Part shown: positions 43,316 to 54,947 of the stretch, piece after piece | Numbering within the stretch: position 1 is the stretch's first letter | Layout of the letters: every line of letters starts with the position of its first letter | Assembly (NCBI RefSeq): GCF_016808335.1 | Contig: NC_053153.1 | Location: 19,789,033 to 19,853,032, forward strand | Source of the DNA: Panicum virgatum | Taxonomy: Eukaryota > Streptophyta > Magnoliopsida > Poales > Poaceae | DNA length: 64,000 nucleotides | Direction of reading: 5' to 3' | Translations under genes and position numbers: made by a program | The notes under the pieces: generated by a model | What the model was told of the DNA's origin: nothing | The model's database searches: none | The model's input: only the letters and a program-made list of their open reading frames with translations

Positions 43316-46226
43316 TCACTCAGACAGTAGGTTCATAAGCAACTGCTTCTTGGTCTGCTTGTTCTGCACCTTCCTTTTCTTTAGCTTGTTAGCCTTCTGA
43401 TCATCAGGTGTAGGTGAGGTAGCACCATCTGCATTGTCCAATTGCCTCTTGCGGCTATTGGAAAGAAAATTTTTAGGACTGCTGACATGTGTAATTGACA
43501 AGTAAAGGAAATGTTACAAGTTCATCTCACCTCCTCGTGTTGCCTGCAGGGCTGTTTGTCAGTAAAGCAGCTGCAACGATTGTGGTGCACTCTCCAGTCT
43601 GGGATTGCATGGTTGAAGCAGTGCTTGTAGTCTTAGCTTTCTTAGTCCTTGTTTTCTTTGGCTTGGGCGGTGCCGGAGAAGGTGCATCTGAGTCATAAAT
43701 GGTCTCATTGCATGTCTTCATCATGTGGCCAAGCTGTCCACACCTCTTACACCTCTTCTTACCAGTTACCTTCCCTCCTTCTTCGACACCCTTTATCCTT
43801 CTTGATCTTGGACGTCCAGCAGATCTCTTTAGAAGTGGTGGCCAAAGCTTGAATCCCGGATTCACTTTTGGCCATTGGCTTCTACCTGTCATTGGCATCA
43901 CTACACCTTCATAAGCCCTCTTGAACATGTCAACTGAGTAGTACTCATCTACAAAATCGTCAACATCTCTGTTTCTGGTTGCATTGATTAGACACAGGGC
44001 ATGTGTACATGCGAGCCTAGTGATCTGCCACCTTCTACAACAGCAGGTCCTATTTTCGAGATCAACAGTGTGTCTCCAGGTTTTCAACTTTTGGGTAGTG
44101 CCTTCTATCTCTGCAGTGTTATTGTGGCCTTTGTGAATGACATACTTCAAATTCCTACTCCTAGCATTGAGGTCCTTTGTTATGTGAGGCAGGATCCTAC
44201 TAGTCCACTTTTTAGCCAAATCCCTCCTAGTGTCATGCTTCTCCATGATCAGTTGTCTGATCATGTCCATCAGGGGAATAACTGGTTGTGTCTTTTCTTT
44301 TCTGATCCAACTATTGAAGGTTTCAGCAATGTTGTTAGTGACATAGTCACATTTGCTAACATCAGAAAACTTCCATCTATTCCATAAATGTTTGTGATTA
44401 TCCTCTATCCACTTAATGGCATTTGGTGAGGCCTTCTGCATAATGTTGTAATGGTATTCATAATGACCTTGATTGTAAGCTCTACAAGCTGGCCATAAGT
44501 GCTTCTTGAATACAGCACCTTTGCACCTTTTCTGGAAGTTCTTAACAAGATGGCGCATGCACTCCCTGTGTTCTACCCCATTTGAGAACACTGATGTCAC
44601 AGCATTGTCAATCCCTTTTCCTGCATCTGTACAGATAACAAGCCCTGGTGGTGAGCCTATAGCAATTTGCAACCTTTCAAAGAACCGCTTCCAATTGTCA
44701 ATTGATTCTGACTCAAAAACAACATAAGCTACTGGAAAAAGCCAGTTATGGCCATCAATTGTTGAGGCTAATGCAAGCTGTCCTCTCCACCTACCAGTTA
44801 AGACAGTTGAATCCACACCTAGAAATGGTCTACAACCAGTCAGAAATCCATCAACACATGTCTTTACGGCAACAAACATCCTTGTAAACCTCACTTTATT
44901 TCCAATCTTTTGATGATCAATCTCCACTAGACTGCCAGGATTGGTCCTCTCAACCTCAACCTTGAATCTAAATGCGTCTTCAAAACTATCCTCCCATTTG
45001 CCCATGATCTGTTCCAGAGCCATCTCTTTTCCATCCCAGGCCACATAGTATGATAGCTTTATGTTGTACTTCTTCTCTAACATCTTCTTTAGAGCAGCAA
45101 CTCCAGTTGTTGGTTCCTCCCTTAGAATATCAATGACCCTGTCCCTAACCCAAGCATTAGTTGCCATGGAATTGTGGTCAACCTTGGCTCTGTTGGCACA
45201 TGTATGCTTGTCCACTAGCCTCTTTATCAGCAAAATACAATACAACATGCAAAAAAAAAGTATTATCAGATCCAAAAACAATATTGTCAATATTGTATTC
45301 AATTAACAAAGCATATCAATGCCAACCTGCCAAGTTTGTCCATCTTGCAACACTGAAGCATGAATCCTCCATTTACACCTCTTCCCCTTGCTCTGTGGGC
45401 CCTTGCAATGCCCTCTATACCTTGTCCTCTCACTGTAAGGAGCTGCAATTTCAAACTCATTTAGTACTGCATATTGCCTAATTGCCCTCTTAAATGTATC
45501 CCCATCCTCAAATGTCACATTGAGGGCTATGGTGGGGTTTTCTAAGTTAGTGACATGCTCAAGTACATCACATCCAGCTTCGTCATCAACTAGGAGTTCA
45601 TCATTCACACCAGAATCAGAATCAGAATCAGATGGAGCATGATCTGATCTGTTGTTTGCCTCAGCATGTGCCTCTACATCTGACATATATGGAAGCTCAT
45701 CATTTATACCAACATATTCTTCTTCATCATCAACCCAGGGTTCTTCATCATCATCAATTGATTTTCCTACCTTTGATCTTTTTGACTTGTTCGCCTTTGC
45801 TTCAACAGATCCACTCTCAGCCAAAATGCTAGATGTTTCATGTCTACTAGTTATCATACCTGGTTCAATTGACTGGCTAGTTTACTGGTGGCTATTTCCC
45901 AATGGCAGAGTGTCATAAATTGTGACTAACAGAGGAAGCCTTCTATAGTCCCAATACATGTCAAGTGCAGCCATCATCATTGAGTCAGAAGTTAGAGTAG
46001 AATAAGCAGATGTTTCCTTGTTCCAGAAACTCAGATTCATTCCCTGATTTCTCCCATGCTTTACCTCTACTGCTATATCATCTGAAAGAACCTTGAAATT
46101 GGTTATATCCCTATCCACAACTAATTCAAAATTTTTGGTTCTGTGAGTCAGGTGCCTACCGTCATCACAAATCTCAACATAGTCTGAAACACGCAAAGCA
46201 ATTATGCAAGCAGAGGTACGATCCAT
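43316..46226 (-). CDS. MULE transposase
   Basis: Exons on the minus strand: 46,226-45,327, 45,221-43,531 and 43,481-43,316, with good GT/AG sites and consistent phases, about 918 codons. Domains: an acidic N-terminal region; a MuDR-type DNA-binding region (about residues 238-258, FKRAIRQYAVLNEFEI); a MULE DDE core with candidate catalytic D437 (FLGVDST), D499 (CTDAGKG) and E600 (NNIAETF); a SWIM zinc finger (693-710, CCC...LACTHALC); and a zinc knuckle CKRCGQLGHMMKTC (791-804). It should cut and rejoin element ends in the nucleus. One oddity is an in-frame TAA at 45,882-45,884 (codon 115). A 57-nt intron (45,829-45,885, GTAAAC to ATCTAG) would remove it and keep frame, but that is very short, so it may instead be a disabling nonsense mutation. 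The ATG at 46,226 is the first in a clean leader. Confidence 0.88.
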
Positions 46227-46628
46227 CCTAAAACAATTACAAGCAAGAGAAACCAGGCGTGAATACTAAGATGCAAGTTGTTAGACTAAGATGCGAAGTG
46301 CAAAATCCATAATGATCATGTCCAAACAACCATTCCATGCTGGGGAACAATCGAATCTACCAGATCAAAAGAACGAGAGGCTTACCCTTTGGGGATCCAA
46401 TCAAGATTGGCTGCCTCCGATGGGGAACCGATGCTGGGGCACAATCGCTTCCCTCCTGTCGGAGACACCATCTTCTCCGTTGTGCATCCACGCTCGGCTT
46501 GGCTTAGGGGAGAAGGCCTACCAGCACTGGCACCGGCACCGGCGGCACTGACGGCGACTCGAGGAACTCGTCGGTGGGGTGGCGGCGCAAAGGGGTGAAC
46601 TGAGCTAGGGTTCAAGTGACCCTAAACT

Positions 46629-46878
46629 GCGCTAGTAAATGGCTTGTCGGCCTCCCCTGTTCAACTTGGTCGAACCAGACCATCTAACCCGAGCCAAGGG
46701 CAGTATTGTCCATTCAGTTCGGTTCATCTCTCCAGGTTTGGGCAAAATAATATAAAAAGGGGTGCGGTGTGATGCAGCAAAGGAATCCGTTTTCATAATG
46801 GTACCGGGCAAATTCGATGGTTTGCGGTGTGTGCCAGCATATTAGGTCATATCGCAGTGTCCCACAGCAAATTTTGCC
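46629..46878. repeat. Right TIR of the MULE
   Basis: Inverted copy of 42,228-42,477, followed by the 9-bp duplication ATCTATTTA. Confidence 0.95.
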
Positions 46879-46887
46879 ATCTATTTA

Positions 46888-48182
46888 TTATAGTTATATG
46901 CATTATCAATTATATATTTGAATTCAAATTTTGTATGGAAATATGATGGTATTTAAAATTTATATTTTGTAATGAATTCAATCCTCTGTTATATTACTAA
47001 ATAAATACTAAGTCGTCTAATACATGTATGTATATATATCATATATCTGCAGTTATCATTGGATTTTACTCATACTTTCCGTAGAGACCGGCAATCTTAT
47101 AGTCTTTGACTCAATGAGAAATCCAAAGTCCGCAATCCAACTTATCATAGACCCCTTGAACGGGTAAATTCAGTTTGCACAATCAAATCCTTTTTCTGTT
47201 AATAACAATTCCTGAATATCAAACTTAACTTTGAGCGTAGGGTTTGTAAAAAATTTGTGAAAAAGAACAAAGAACGTGGTCAATGGAGACCCGAACTGAA
47301 CATTAAAATGGATTATCCGGTATATTGATTCACAAAGATTTATCTAGTTAAGTAATCCCAAATTGTTCTAAATTGAGTAATTTATTTGTTTATAAGTGTG
47401 CGAGACAACAACAAGGAACTAATTAGTGCAGGTACTGCGTATGCGACTACTTGCACATCATGACTCCACACGGAAAGCCTACTACGGAGGACATGAGAGT
47501 ACGTCCAAACTGTTCACTAGTATATTTTCATAATTATACTAACGCACATGATTTTAATATACCAGTCCTTTTTTCTTAAATAATAGATGTCTCAAATGGG
47601 GGATGAATGTTACTCTACTGATCGGATCAACGCCGTGTGCGAGTAGCTCGCTGGATTCATTTTGAACGAGATCCTGGATTCTAGAGGCGAGTTCTACCAC
47701 GACGGTCACATCCATAGAGGACTTCCATCGACCTCCTGAGGGGCCCAGTAGTTGGACTACAAACATGACTTGTATATTTGTAAATATTTCTAAACGTGAT
47801 GCCTTGATGTTTGTATATTTGTAAATATATTAGTTCATCTAATTAGCTTAATTATATGCTCGCATTTCACTTTTAATTAGTTTCAAATATTCTCTGAAAA
47901 CGAACGCGTACGTACGACCAATGAACGTATAGTACTGTAGAGCTCGAGTGCATTTAGCAATTATAAAAGAATAAATAATAATAAATATAACATACAAAAC
48001 TGGAATTCGGAAAAAAAAAGAGAAAGTCATTGGTATCGGTTGGAAAGACCAACCGGTACCAAAGGGGCTGCCACCTTGCGTCAACGTGGTAGCTTTTTTG
48101 GCACCGGTTGATCTTTCCAACCGGTGCCAATGAATGCCTAAGGCACCGGGTTAAATAATTGATTCCTCGTTTTCTAGCAGTG
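46888..48182. other. Right part of the CACTA element
   Basis: AT-rich, no coding region recognised. Subterminal GCACCGGTTGATCTTTCC repeats occupy the last 150 bp. Confidence 0.6.
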
Positions 48183-48986
48183 CAGCAGCAACCACTCCAC
48201 CGGGCAGCTTCTGCATCGGAGCTAAGGAGTCTGCACCAAACGTCCTGGGAGGTGAAGCGGCTCCGCTTGGAGCTCGTGAGTGAGAGCCACTCCCGTGGTT
48301 TTGCTTCCGACAAGGTGGAGCAGGGGAAGAAAAAAAAGAAAAAAATAGCTCCGCATGCTCTACCTCTCGCTTCGCCCTTCCCGCAGGGAGCCGGGGCGCT
48401 CCTGGGGGGGGGGGGGGGGGGGGGGGGGCTAAATTCACAGGGACACACTTTGGTGCGATTCTGTTTTGGCCAAACAACAACTTTAACAATCAGCGCATAA
48501 AACTATGATGATCGACGACTTGTCTACCGGTGCATAATGGAAATCTCAATAAGCAAATGTATATATCATGATCCATACTACTCCCTCTGTTATTCTCTCT
48601 ATTCCAAATTATAGTTCATTTAAAATACTAGATATATAATTTTTACTATATATTTAAATTTACCAAAACCATCTATATTTTGAACTCAGAGAGTACCTCA
48701 TCCACATGTATTAAAGGTAAACTCGAATGGAGCATACAAGCTACAGCGAGATCATGTGATGATAAGATATGCATAGGGACAATTACAAGCACTAAGGATA
48801 TCGTTATATTGTTAAAACTAAACTACTAGCACTAAGATACTAATCTACTAAATTACAACATGCAAATACATGTTTAATAATTTTCCTATGTCTAAGGTTC
48901 ATATAACATTTGAATTGCACATCGGTCCTATATTATGTGTCTATTTCTTTATTTTTTGCACTTATATTACGGGTCTCCTTGGTTTG

Positions 48987-49084
<98 letters not shown>

Positions 49085-49216
49085 TGATTTTCTAAATTTT
49101 TTTGGCAAATTTAGAATAACACTTGGTTAAGAGAGCTACATTTTAAATTCTAACTAAATGAGTGCTAAAATTTATAATTTACCTATATTTAAGCATGTCT
49201 ACATTATAAGTTGTAA
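48183..49216. other. Intergenic with simple repeats
   Basis: Contains a poly-G run (48,404-48,428, 25 bases), a possible Stowaway relic (about 48,583-48,694, starting CTCCCTCTGTTATTC after TA) and the TA microsatellite. No gene recognised. Confidence 0.6.
48990..49082. repeat. (TA)n microsatellite, about 46 units
   Basis: An uninterrupted alternation of T and A over about 93 bases. Length is likely variable. Confidence 0.95.
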
Positions 49217-49644
49217 GAGCATCTTCAAGAGTTTGCCATATTTTACTTGGCATATTTTGTGTTTTGCCAACTTCTAAAAAGATATGCCAAGTAAAAAAAG
49301 AGCTTATCTCCAACAGTTTGGCATAATTCACTTGCCAAATTTAGATCTAACTTACATCAGGAACCCTGAGAGAGAAACAAAATTATATTTATGCTCTTCC
49401 ACCTCTTGAAAACTTAAATCAGAAACCCTTCTCTGTTATTTATTTCTTTTTTCACCCTCCCACCTGACTAGAAATCACGATGCCAACCGCGCACCGCGCG
49501 CGTATATTTACGCGCTGGAGGCTGGTTTTTACCAAGTTGCCAAAAATTGCCAAGTCTTTTGCCAAACTGTTGGATGAGTATTTTTAACGTTTTTGCCAAA
49601 AATCAAAGATGGCAACTCGATTTGCCAAACTGCTGGAGATACTC
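49217..49644. mobile_element. PIF/Harbinger-type MITE, TSD TAA
   Basis: Left GAGCATCTTCAAGAGTTTG; right end on the complement GAGTATCTCCAGCAGTTTG. Perfect TAA duplications (49,214-49,216 and 49,645-49,647). 428 bp, ending about 400 bp upstream of TIM23. Internal partial copies of the end motif (CTTATCTCCAACAGTTTGGC at 49,303) suggest an earlier internal rearrangement. Confidence 0.85.
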
Positions 49645-50010
49645 TAACCAAGCAAATAGGCCTTGCGTTTCGACGTGGCGTCCAAACATATAAACCATCT
49701 CGCGTGTAAAAGGTTGAATGAATGATTAACAACTTTAGGGTTTTTTTCTGTTTGTCAGCATCAGCGGTCAATATGCTATCTGCCGATTTCATGATTTGAT
49801 CCTCTGCTTTTGGTGAATCCTTCGAGAAAATCTCAGCAGAAAAATCCCTCACGCTCACGGCCTCACCCCGAAAGTTCCTGATGCTGCCAATAAAATACCG
49901 CTCCGTAGAGGGACCTCTTCGCAAATGGCGGCTGCCTCCTAAAAGCTCCCTTGCCGTCCCTTCCTTCCCCTGGTTTCCCGGCCTCCGCCTCCCGCCGCCG
50001 ACCACGCACC

Positions 50011-50018
50011 AAACCCTA
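50011..50018 (+). promoter_or_regulatory. Telo-box in TIM23 leader
   Basis: AAACCCTA lies 24 bp before the ATG. Telo-boxes are known in 5' regions of plant genes for ribosomal and other growth-linked proteins, often near the transcription start. Function here is inferred. Confidence 0.55.
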
Positions 50019-50041
50019 GCCGCCCCCACCCTACCGCCGCC

Positions 50042-50629
50042 ATGACCGACCCGCGGATGTTCCTGTCAGGATCCGACGACCGCGGCGAATCCTCCGAGGC
50101 CGGCCGCCGGCTGTACAACCCGTACCAGGACCTCAACATGCACTACAGCTACCGGACCCTCTACGACCTCCCCACCTCGCCGGAGTTCCTCTTCAAGGAG
50201 GAGGAACTGGCGCAGCGCCGCTCTTGGGGCGAGAACCTCACCTTCTACACGGGGGTCGGGTACCTCTCTGGCGCCGTCGGCGGCGCCGCCCTGGGCCTCC
50301 GCGACGCCGCCAGGGGTGCCGAGCCCGGGGAGACCGCCAAGATCCGAGCCAACCGCGTGCTCAACTCCTGCGGCAGCTCCGGTCGCCGCGTCGGCAACAC
50401 GCTGGGCGTCATCGGCTTCATGTACGCCGGGATTGAGAGCGCCATGGTGGCAGCCCGCGACCGCGACGACTGGATCAACAGCGTCGCTGCCGGGCTCGGC
50501 ACCGGTGCGCTCTTCCGCGCCGCCAACGGCCCGCGGTCCGCCGTCGTCGCGGGCGCCCTCGGTGGGGTCCTCGCCGCGGCCGCCATGGGGGGCAAGCAGC
50601 TCGCCAATCGATATGTGCCTGTCATATGA
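50042..50629 (+). CDS. TIM23: Mitochondrial import inner membrane translocase subunit TIM23
   Basis: Intronless frame of 195 residues. The N-terminal half carries the plant TIM23 signature RRLYNPYQDL, then YRTLYDLPTSPEFLF and RRSWGENLTFYTG. The C-terminal part (about residues 75-190) has four hydrophobic, glycine-rich helices of the Tim17/Tim22/Tim23 superfamily (GYLSGAVGGAALGL; GNTLGVIGFMYAGIE; AAGLGTGALFRA; VAGALGGVLAAAAMGG). The protein forms the presequence translocase channel of the inner mitochondrial membrane, working with TIM17, TIM50 and the PAM motor. Length is typical for plants. The ATG is the first in a CCGCCGCCATGACC context. It converges with the MFS gene, whose stop is 1.5 kb away. 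Confidence 0.95.
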   Translation: MTDPRMFLSGSDDRGESSEAGRRLYNPYQDLNMHYSYRTLYDLPTSPEFLFKEEELAQRRSWGENLTFYTGVGYLSGAVGGAALGLRDAARGAEPGETAKIRANRVLNSCGSSGRRVGNTLGVIGFMYAGIESAMVAARDRDDWINSVAAGLGTGALFRAANGPRSAVVAGALGGVLAAAAMGGKQLANRYVPVI

Positions 50630-52134
50630 TCGTGCCTATCAAACAATGAAACAATCTGTCGGAAAAAAATCGAAGTGGTCTTCTTTTTTTGTTCGTGTTA
50701 TGATCTTCAGGTTAGCAACTCCATCTAGGAATAGGGGTTTACCTTCTCTGATTGATAAATCCATGCTCCGCTAGTCACTTGAGAGCAAGAGTCTGGATGG
50801 GAACTTTTGAGCTGCATTGCAATGTAACACCATGCTCAATGAAAGAACATGCATTGTACTGGCGTTGCTGAGCAATAAGAGCTGATCCTTTTGAGTTTTG
50901 ATTCTCACATTGTTTAGCCTAGGAATTTTTTGCCGTTGTGCTTTTCGTTGAGAAAGAGCTGGAGTGTGCAAAATATGACTTGCTTAGTCCTTCGATCTGT
51001 TCTCTGTGTTCTTCTGTCGCGGGATCTTAATGAAATGATCAGTTGATAAACGATCGACATCTTGAGTTTGCACTAGTGCAATCTATCTTTGAAAGTTAAC
51101 AAAACAAGCATACTTTGTTTTGGTGAATGTGAAGCAAAAGCATTTGTTTGATCTGATCAACAGTTTGTGAGTTGAACCTCCAGGTTGAGTGATGGCAAGA
51201 TCTCATCTGCTGCTGTGGTCTCTTTCAAAGGGTATTGGAACAAATTTGATTCAGAAACACGGAAGTACGGAGTAAAGGCTGAATGTCTCCACTCTGCAGC
51301 TTTATTTTTTCCCCCATGCAATACAATTATCCGCTGATCTGATCAAACCCATCAGCAAGAAAGAAATTACTGGTCAGAGGGAACAAATTCAGGACCATGT
51401 ATCGGCCAGTAAAATCTGAAGCTTTTTACCAATTTTTTTGACGCGAACAACGGCGGACTCCTTTTGGAGTCAGCCTGAACACATCTATTAAGCAGATAGG
51501 AAACGCTAACAGAGGAGATACAAAATTCAGCAAGAGGAGATGGGAAAAGGAGGAACCTGAAACAATACAGGGGAAGCTCGGGAGCAGACAATTACAGCGC
51601 TTAATGACAACAGCTTGAATGAAAATGTTATACAGTGCAAATTCAACAGGCAATCGGCACATTTCCTGTAAAGTGTCACTATGACCACAGAAAACAGGAC
51701 GTGAGCATAACAGTAGACCCACAGACCCACACAGTATTTGAGATGACACGGAGTCAAACGCCTATGACAGCCTTCTTACATTACTCAGCGTTTGCATCCT
51801 AAATAGAGGATACAGGCTCCATCATAATTTTGGGCTTTTGAATACAAATAGCGACCCTATGAGCAAACATATGAAGCAAAAAAAAAAGGTGAAAAAAGGG
51901 GTGGCTATGCCAAGCTCTACTCTGCCGTGTATAGCTCAATAGTCAAGACCCAGCTACATCATGTTCCCTGTCCTCACAAAACTGGAAACTGCACGAGCAC
52001 CAATCCTAACAGACACATTAAACCGAGTTCCATTACAGCCTTCTGATGTTGATCTTATTCAGCATCCTTGTGGGAAGAAGTCCAGGATTGGGGCCATTTT
52101 GATCTCCAATTCGCTTCTGTGGTCATGCTGTTTT
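50630..52134. other. Intergenic between convergent TIM23 and MFS genes
   Basis: The first about 350 bp probably hold the TIM23 3' UTR (AATAAGAGC near 50,874 could serve polyadenylation). The stretch 51,430-51,750 looks, on the minus strand, like a LINE 3' end. Nothing else recognised. Confidence 0.6.
51430..51750 (-). mobile_element. Possible LINE 3'-end fragment
   Basis: The minus strand runs through TCTGCTTAATAGATGTGTTC and GAGTCCGCCGTTGTTCGCGT to a short A-run (CAAAAAAATTGG). This layout resembles the 3' ends of grass L1-type elements. No coding domain or duplication was seen, so this is tentative. Confidence 0.4.
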
Positions 52135-54947
52135 CTAAGGGTTCAGAGGCTCGTCTTCTGCATTCATCTCTACCGCTTCTGCAAGAAATTTTATCCAATG
52201 GTTAGAAATCAATAAGACATGCACCTGATTCAGAGGTGGAAAAAATGGCCTTTATTGTAGTAAGTGAACATACTTGTCGACTTGTGAAGATCAGAGACAA
52301 CCATTAGCCGCCTCTGCAAGATTGCTGCCATGAAAAGGAAAATGGAGCACATGCCAAACATGACAGTGATTGGGAATGCATTTACCTGCAGAATGACATT
52401 TGTAAGAAATATATTATAGAGACAAGACACTGTATGTCAAATTTTAGTGCAACTTTTATTTATCCACATGTTCCGTTTGAGCAAGTTTATGACTTCCTTG
52501 AGCTCCTTCAAGTTGAGTAAACAAAACACATGAATCCGGAAATTAAGGAGGTTTGTTTGTTGCTTACATTGTATAGTACCACACAAACAAACAGGTTGAG
52601 TGGTATGCGGAAAAAGTTCATGATTGTGCTTCTTGCCTCCTCAGGGATATATTGAGATCTCATCTTCATGATTGATGGCCAGAATATACCAACACATGAC
52701 TCAAATGTACAGAAACCAAGAAGCTGCAGACAGCCTCCTAATGAAATGCTACCACCTTTCTCCGAGGAGGGAGGTACTAGGAACTGTAGAGCATAAACAG
52801 GCAACATTAAATTCAAATTCTTGAGAGAGAGAAAGAGACAAACTGAACATTGCGATCAAAAGACTTACATTTGTCACAACAGGAAGGAAAAGAGTACAGG
52901 CTGATACTGAAAACACGATTTGCATATAATCTTCAACCTTCATCTTCCGAGCTAATAGACGAGAAGCAATTGAGCTACCCAGCATCGAGGAGAGCATGAA
53001 TGTAGCAAATATGAAGCCATGAGGAATTTCTTCATCATTCGGGCTCAAAGCAGGAGTCCACAGGAAAACAAAAGTATACATTGAACCCTCAAACAATGAC
53101 TGTATAGCTCCAAGCAATGCAATCTTTTCATCTGAAATTTCATGAGAGTTCCTTCCATTGTCAATATTAAGTTCACTAAATTTATTAAACCACTTTCTAT
53201 GCTAGGAAGGTTAAACTACCTGAAGCAATGGCTTTAGCTGCAACCTTGAACTGGGTCATCAAGTCCTTGCTGTCAGATGAATCTCCATAATTCTCACCCC
53301 ATGATGATAAGATGATTGCCATTCCTATTGCTAGGAAGCAAGCAGCAGCATCAAATGGAGCCACAGGGCCAAAACCCATGTTATCAGCAAGAAAATTTGC
53401 AAAGAGCCCAGCAACAATGGCGACTAGACCATTGCCAAGAAAGATAGCCTTGGAGAATGTTATGGACAACCATTGTGGATCAAATCCTTTCTGTACAGTA
53501 ACAGTATAAATTTACTGATTGTCAGCAATAGTAAAAGGGATATCTCTGTAGGTATTGACAAAATAATGCTATCATTCACTTATCGTTAAGAAACAAATGC
53601 AATGTTATTAAAAAGAACAATGCATTCCACTGAGGTACAGACAATGATCTTCCATAACTGTATGTATACGTCCAGAAATGGACTAATTATCAGCACGGAC
53701 AACAGGACAACCACTATCCTGAAAAATTAATTGAACTGGGCCACAGTTTTAATTGCTAGCCTGTTCTGGTCAAGCCAAGGGAGATAGTCCAGATCTGCCA
53801 GCAAGGGCTTCAAAGCAAACAAGAATGCCAGGAAGACTGCAATATAGTGAATCACTGATGAGCCAGCAAGCCTAGGATCCTGATGCAGTAAGTGTGTACT
53901 GTATCAATCACTGATCCACTAACACTTCACTACATTGTAGCTGCATTCTAATCCAGGTGTCTTATATTTTCTATACCAAGTCATTTTATAATAAGCTATC
54001 ATGTACCTTCATTCAAAAAAAAAAGCTATCATGTACCAGCAGTCAACCTCCCTAATACCTTGTATTTTCTTAGCTTCAGTCAACCTATGTACCCATTAGC
54101 GGCAACATATATTGACAAAACCAAAAGAGCATAAGAAGAGTTCGTTAGGATTGGAGCTAATAAACCACAGGCCATCTCCAATGTATTAGTGTCACTGCGG
54201 AGAGAGGGATCTGCGCAGTCACCTTGTTGTGCTCCGCGACGAGCCACGACTCAAACGCCGAGAAGAGCAGCGACGTGGCAATGCCTCCGAGCACGCGCCC
54301 AACCATCAGGATCTTGTACTCGGGGGAGTGCTTGGTGAAGCAGCTCAGGATGTAGGTGATGCAGTAGGTGACGCACGCCCTCTTCCGCCCCCTGGCCACC
54401 CAAAACCCATCAGCCCCAGCACCGCACACACCGAAACACAACGAAATCGACGCGGTTCATCCATCGCGGAGGCGCGGGGGCACGCACTGCTTATCTGCGA
54501 GGGATCCGACGATGGTGCCGAAGAGCATGGAGGAGCCGAAGCCGGCGATGAAGAGGCGGCCGATGTCGCCCTTGTCGAAGCCGTACTGGCTGTAGAGGTA
54601 GTACACGTAGGGCCCCTGCAGCCAGTCCCCAGCTGCGCCATCCGCCGCGGAGCAACAGCGTCAGTAACCCAACAAACCAACCGGCATTGCGGCCCCCCAG
54701 TCCAGATCTGGAGGGGGAGGAGGCGCCGCCGCGAGGCAACGGGGATTCGAGGTTAGGGGAATGGGCGAGGGGGAGGAATCAGGAGGGGGGGCGTACACAT
54801 CATGAGGGAGTAGACGAGGATGTAGTTGTTCTTGAAGGAGTTGAAGGCCGGGGAGGTGGCGACGCGGTCCTTGCCGGACTTGCCGAGCTCCAGCGCCGCC
54901 ACGACGGCGGCGAGCGCGCCGAACACGAGGTAGTAGAACGCCTCCAT
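52135..54947 (-). CDS. MFS transporter, MFSD5/molybdate-anion transporter family
   Basis: Eight exons on the minus strand: 54,947-54,797, 54,632-54,488, 54,391-54,223, 53,490-53,220, 53,131-52,869, 52,783-52,568, 52,385-52,274 and 52,178-52,135. All have GT/AG borders and compatible phases, giving 456 residues. Twelve membrane segments are expected. Family signatures are LVYSLMM, DWLQGPYVYYLYSQYG, GSSMLFGTIVGSLADKQGRK (the MFS loop 2-3 motif), GRVLGGIATSLLFSAFESW, PFDAAACFLAIGMAI, GSMYTFVFLWTPALSP and SIMKMRSQYIPEEARSTIMN. The short last exon encodes the tail MNAEDEPLNP. Members are called molybdate-anion transporters after the Chlamydomonas MOT2 protein; the plant substrate is not settled. 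No damage is seen, and introns are small. It is probably a conserved single-copy housekeeping gene. Confidence 0.94.

Larger units (their letters stand above)
42219..46887 (-). mobile_element. Mutator-like element (MULE), TSD ATCTATTTA
   Basis: Element 42,228-46,878 (4,651 bp). TIRs of 250 bp (42,228-42,477 and 46,629-46,878) begin GGCAAAATTT and differ at about six positions. The perfect 9-bp duplication ATCTATTTA (42,219-42,227 and 46,879-46,887) is diagnostic of Mutator insertion. It carries a three-exon transposase gene on the minus strand, a captured fragment beside the left TIR and a small opposing open frame. It interrupts the CACTA element at 41,567-48,182. It is probably young and close to autonomous, subject to one in-frame TAA discussed under the transposase. 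Confidence 0.95.
41567..48182. mobile_element. CACTA-type DNA transposon (non-autonomous), split by a MULE
   Basis: The left end CACTACTAGAAAACGGGCC and the right end, on the complement CACTGCTAGAAAACGAGG, are typical CACTA (En/Spm) termini of grasses. Subterminal repeats of ACCGGTTGGTGCCACCAAC type occur at 41,690-41,890 and inverted at 48,030-48,130. Without the MULE the element is about 1.96 kb and has no transposase. Flanking triplets are CCG and CAG, so the 3-bp duplication is not preserved or the ends have mutated. Confidence 0.75.
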
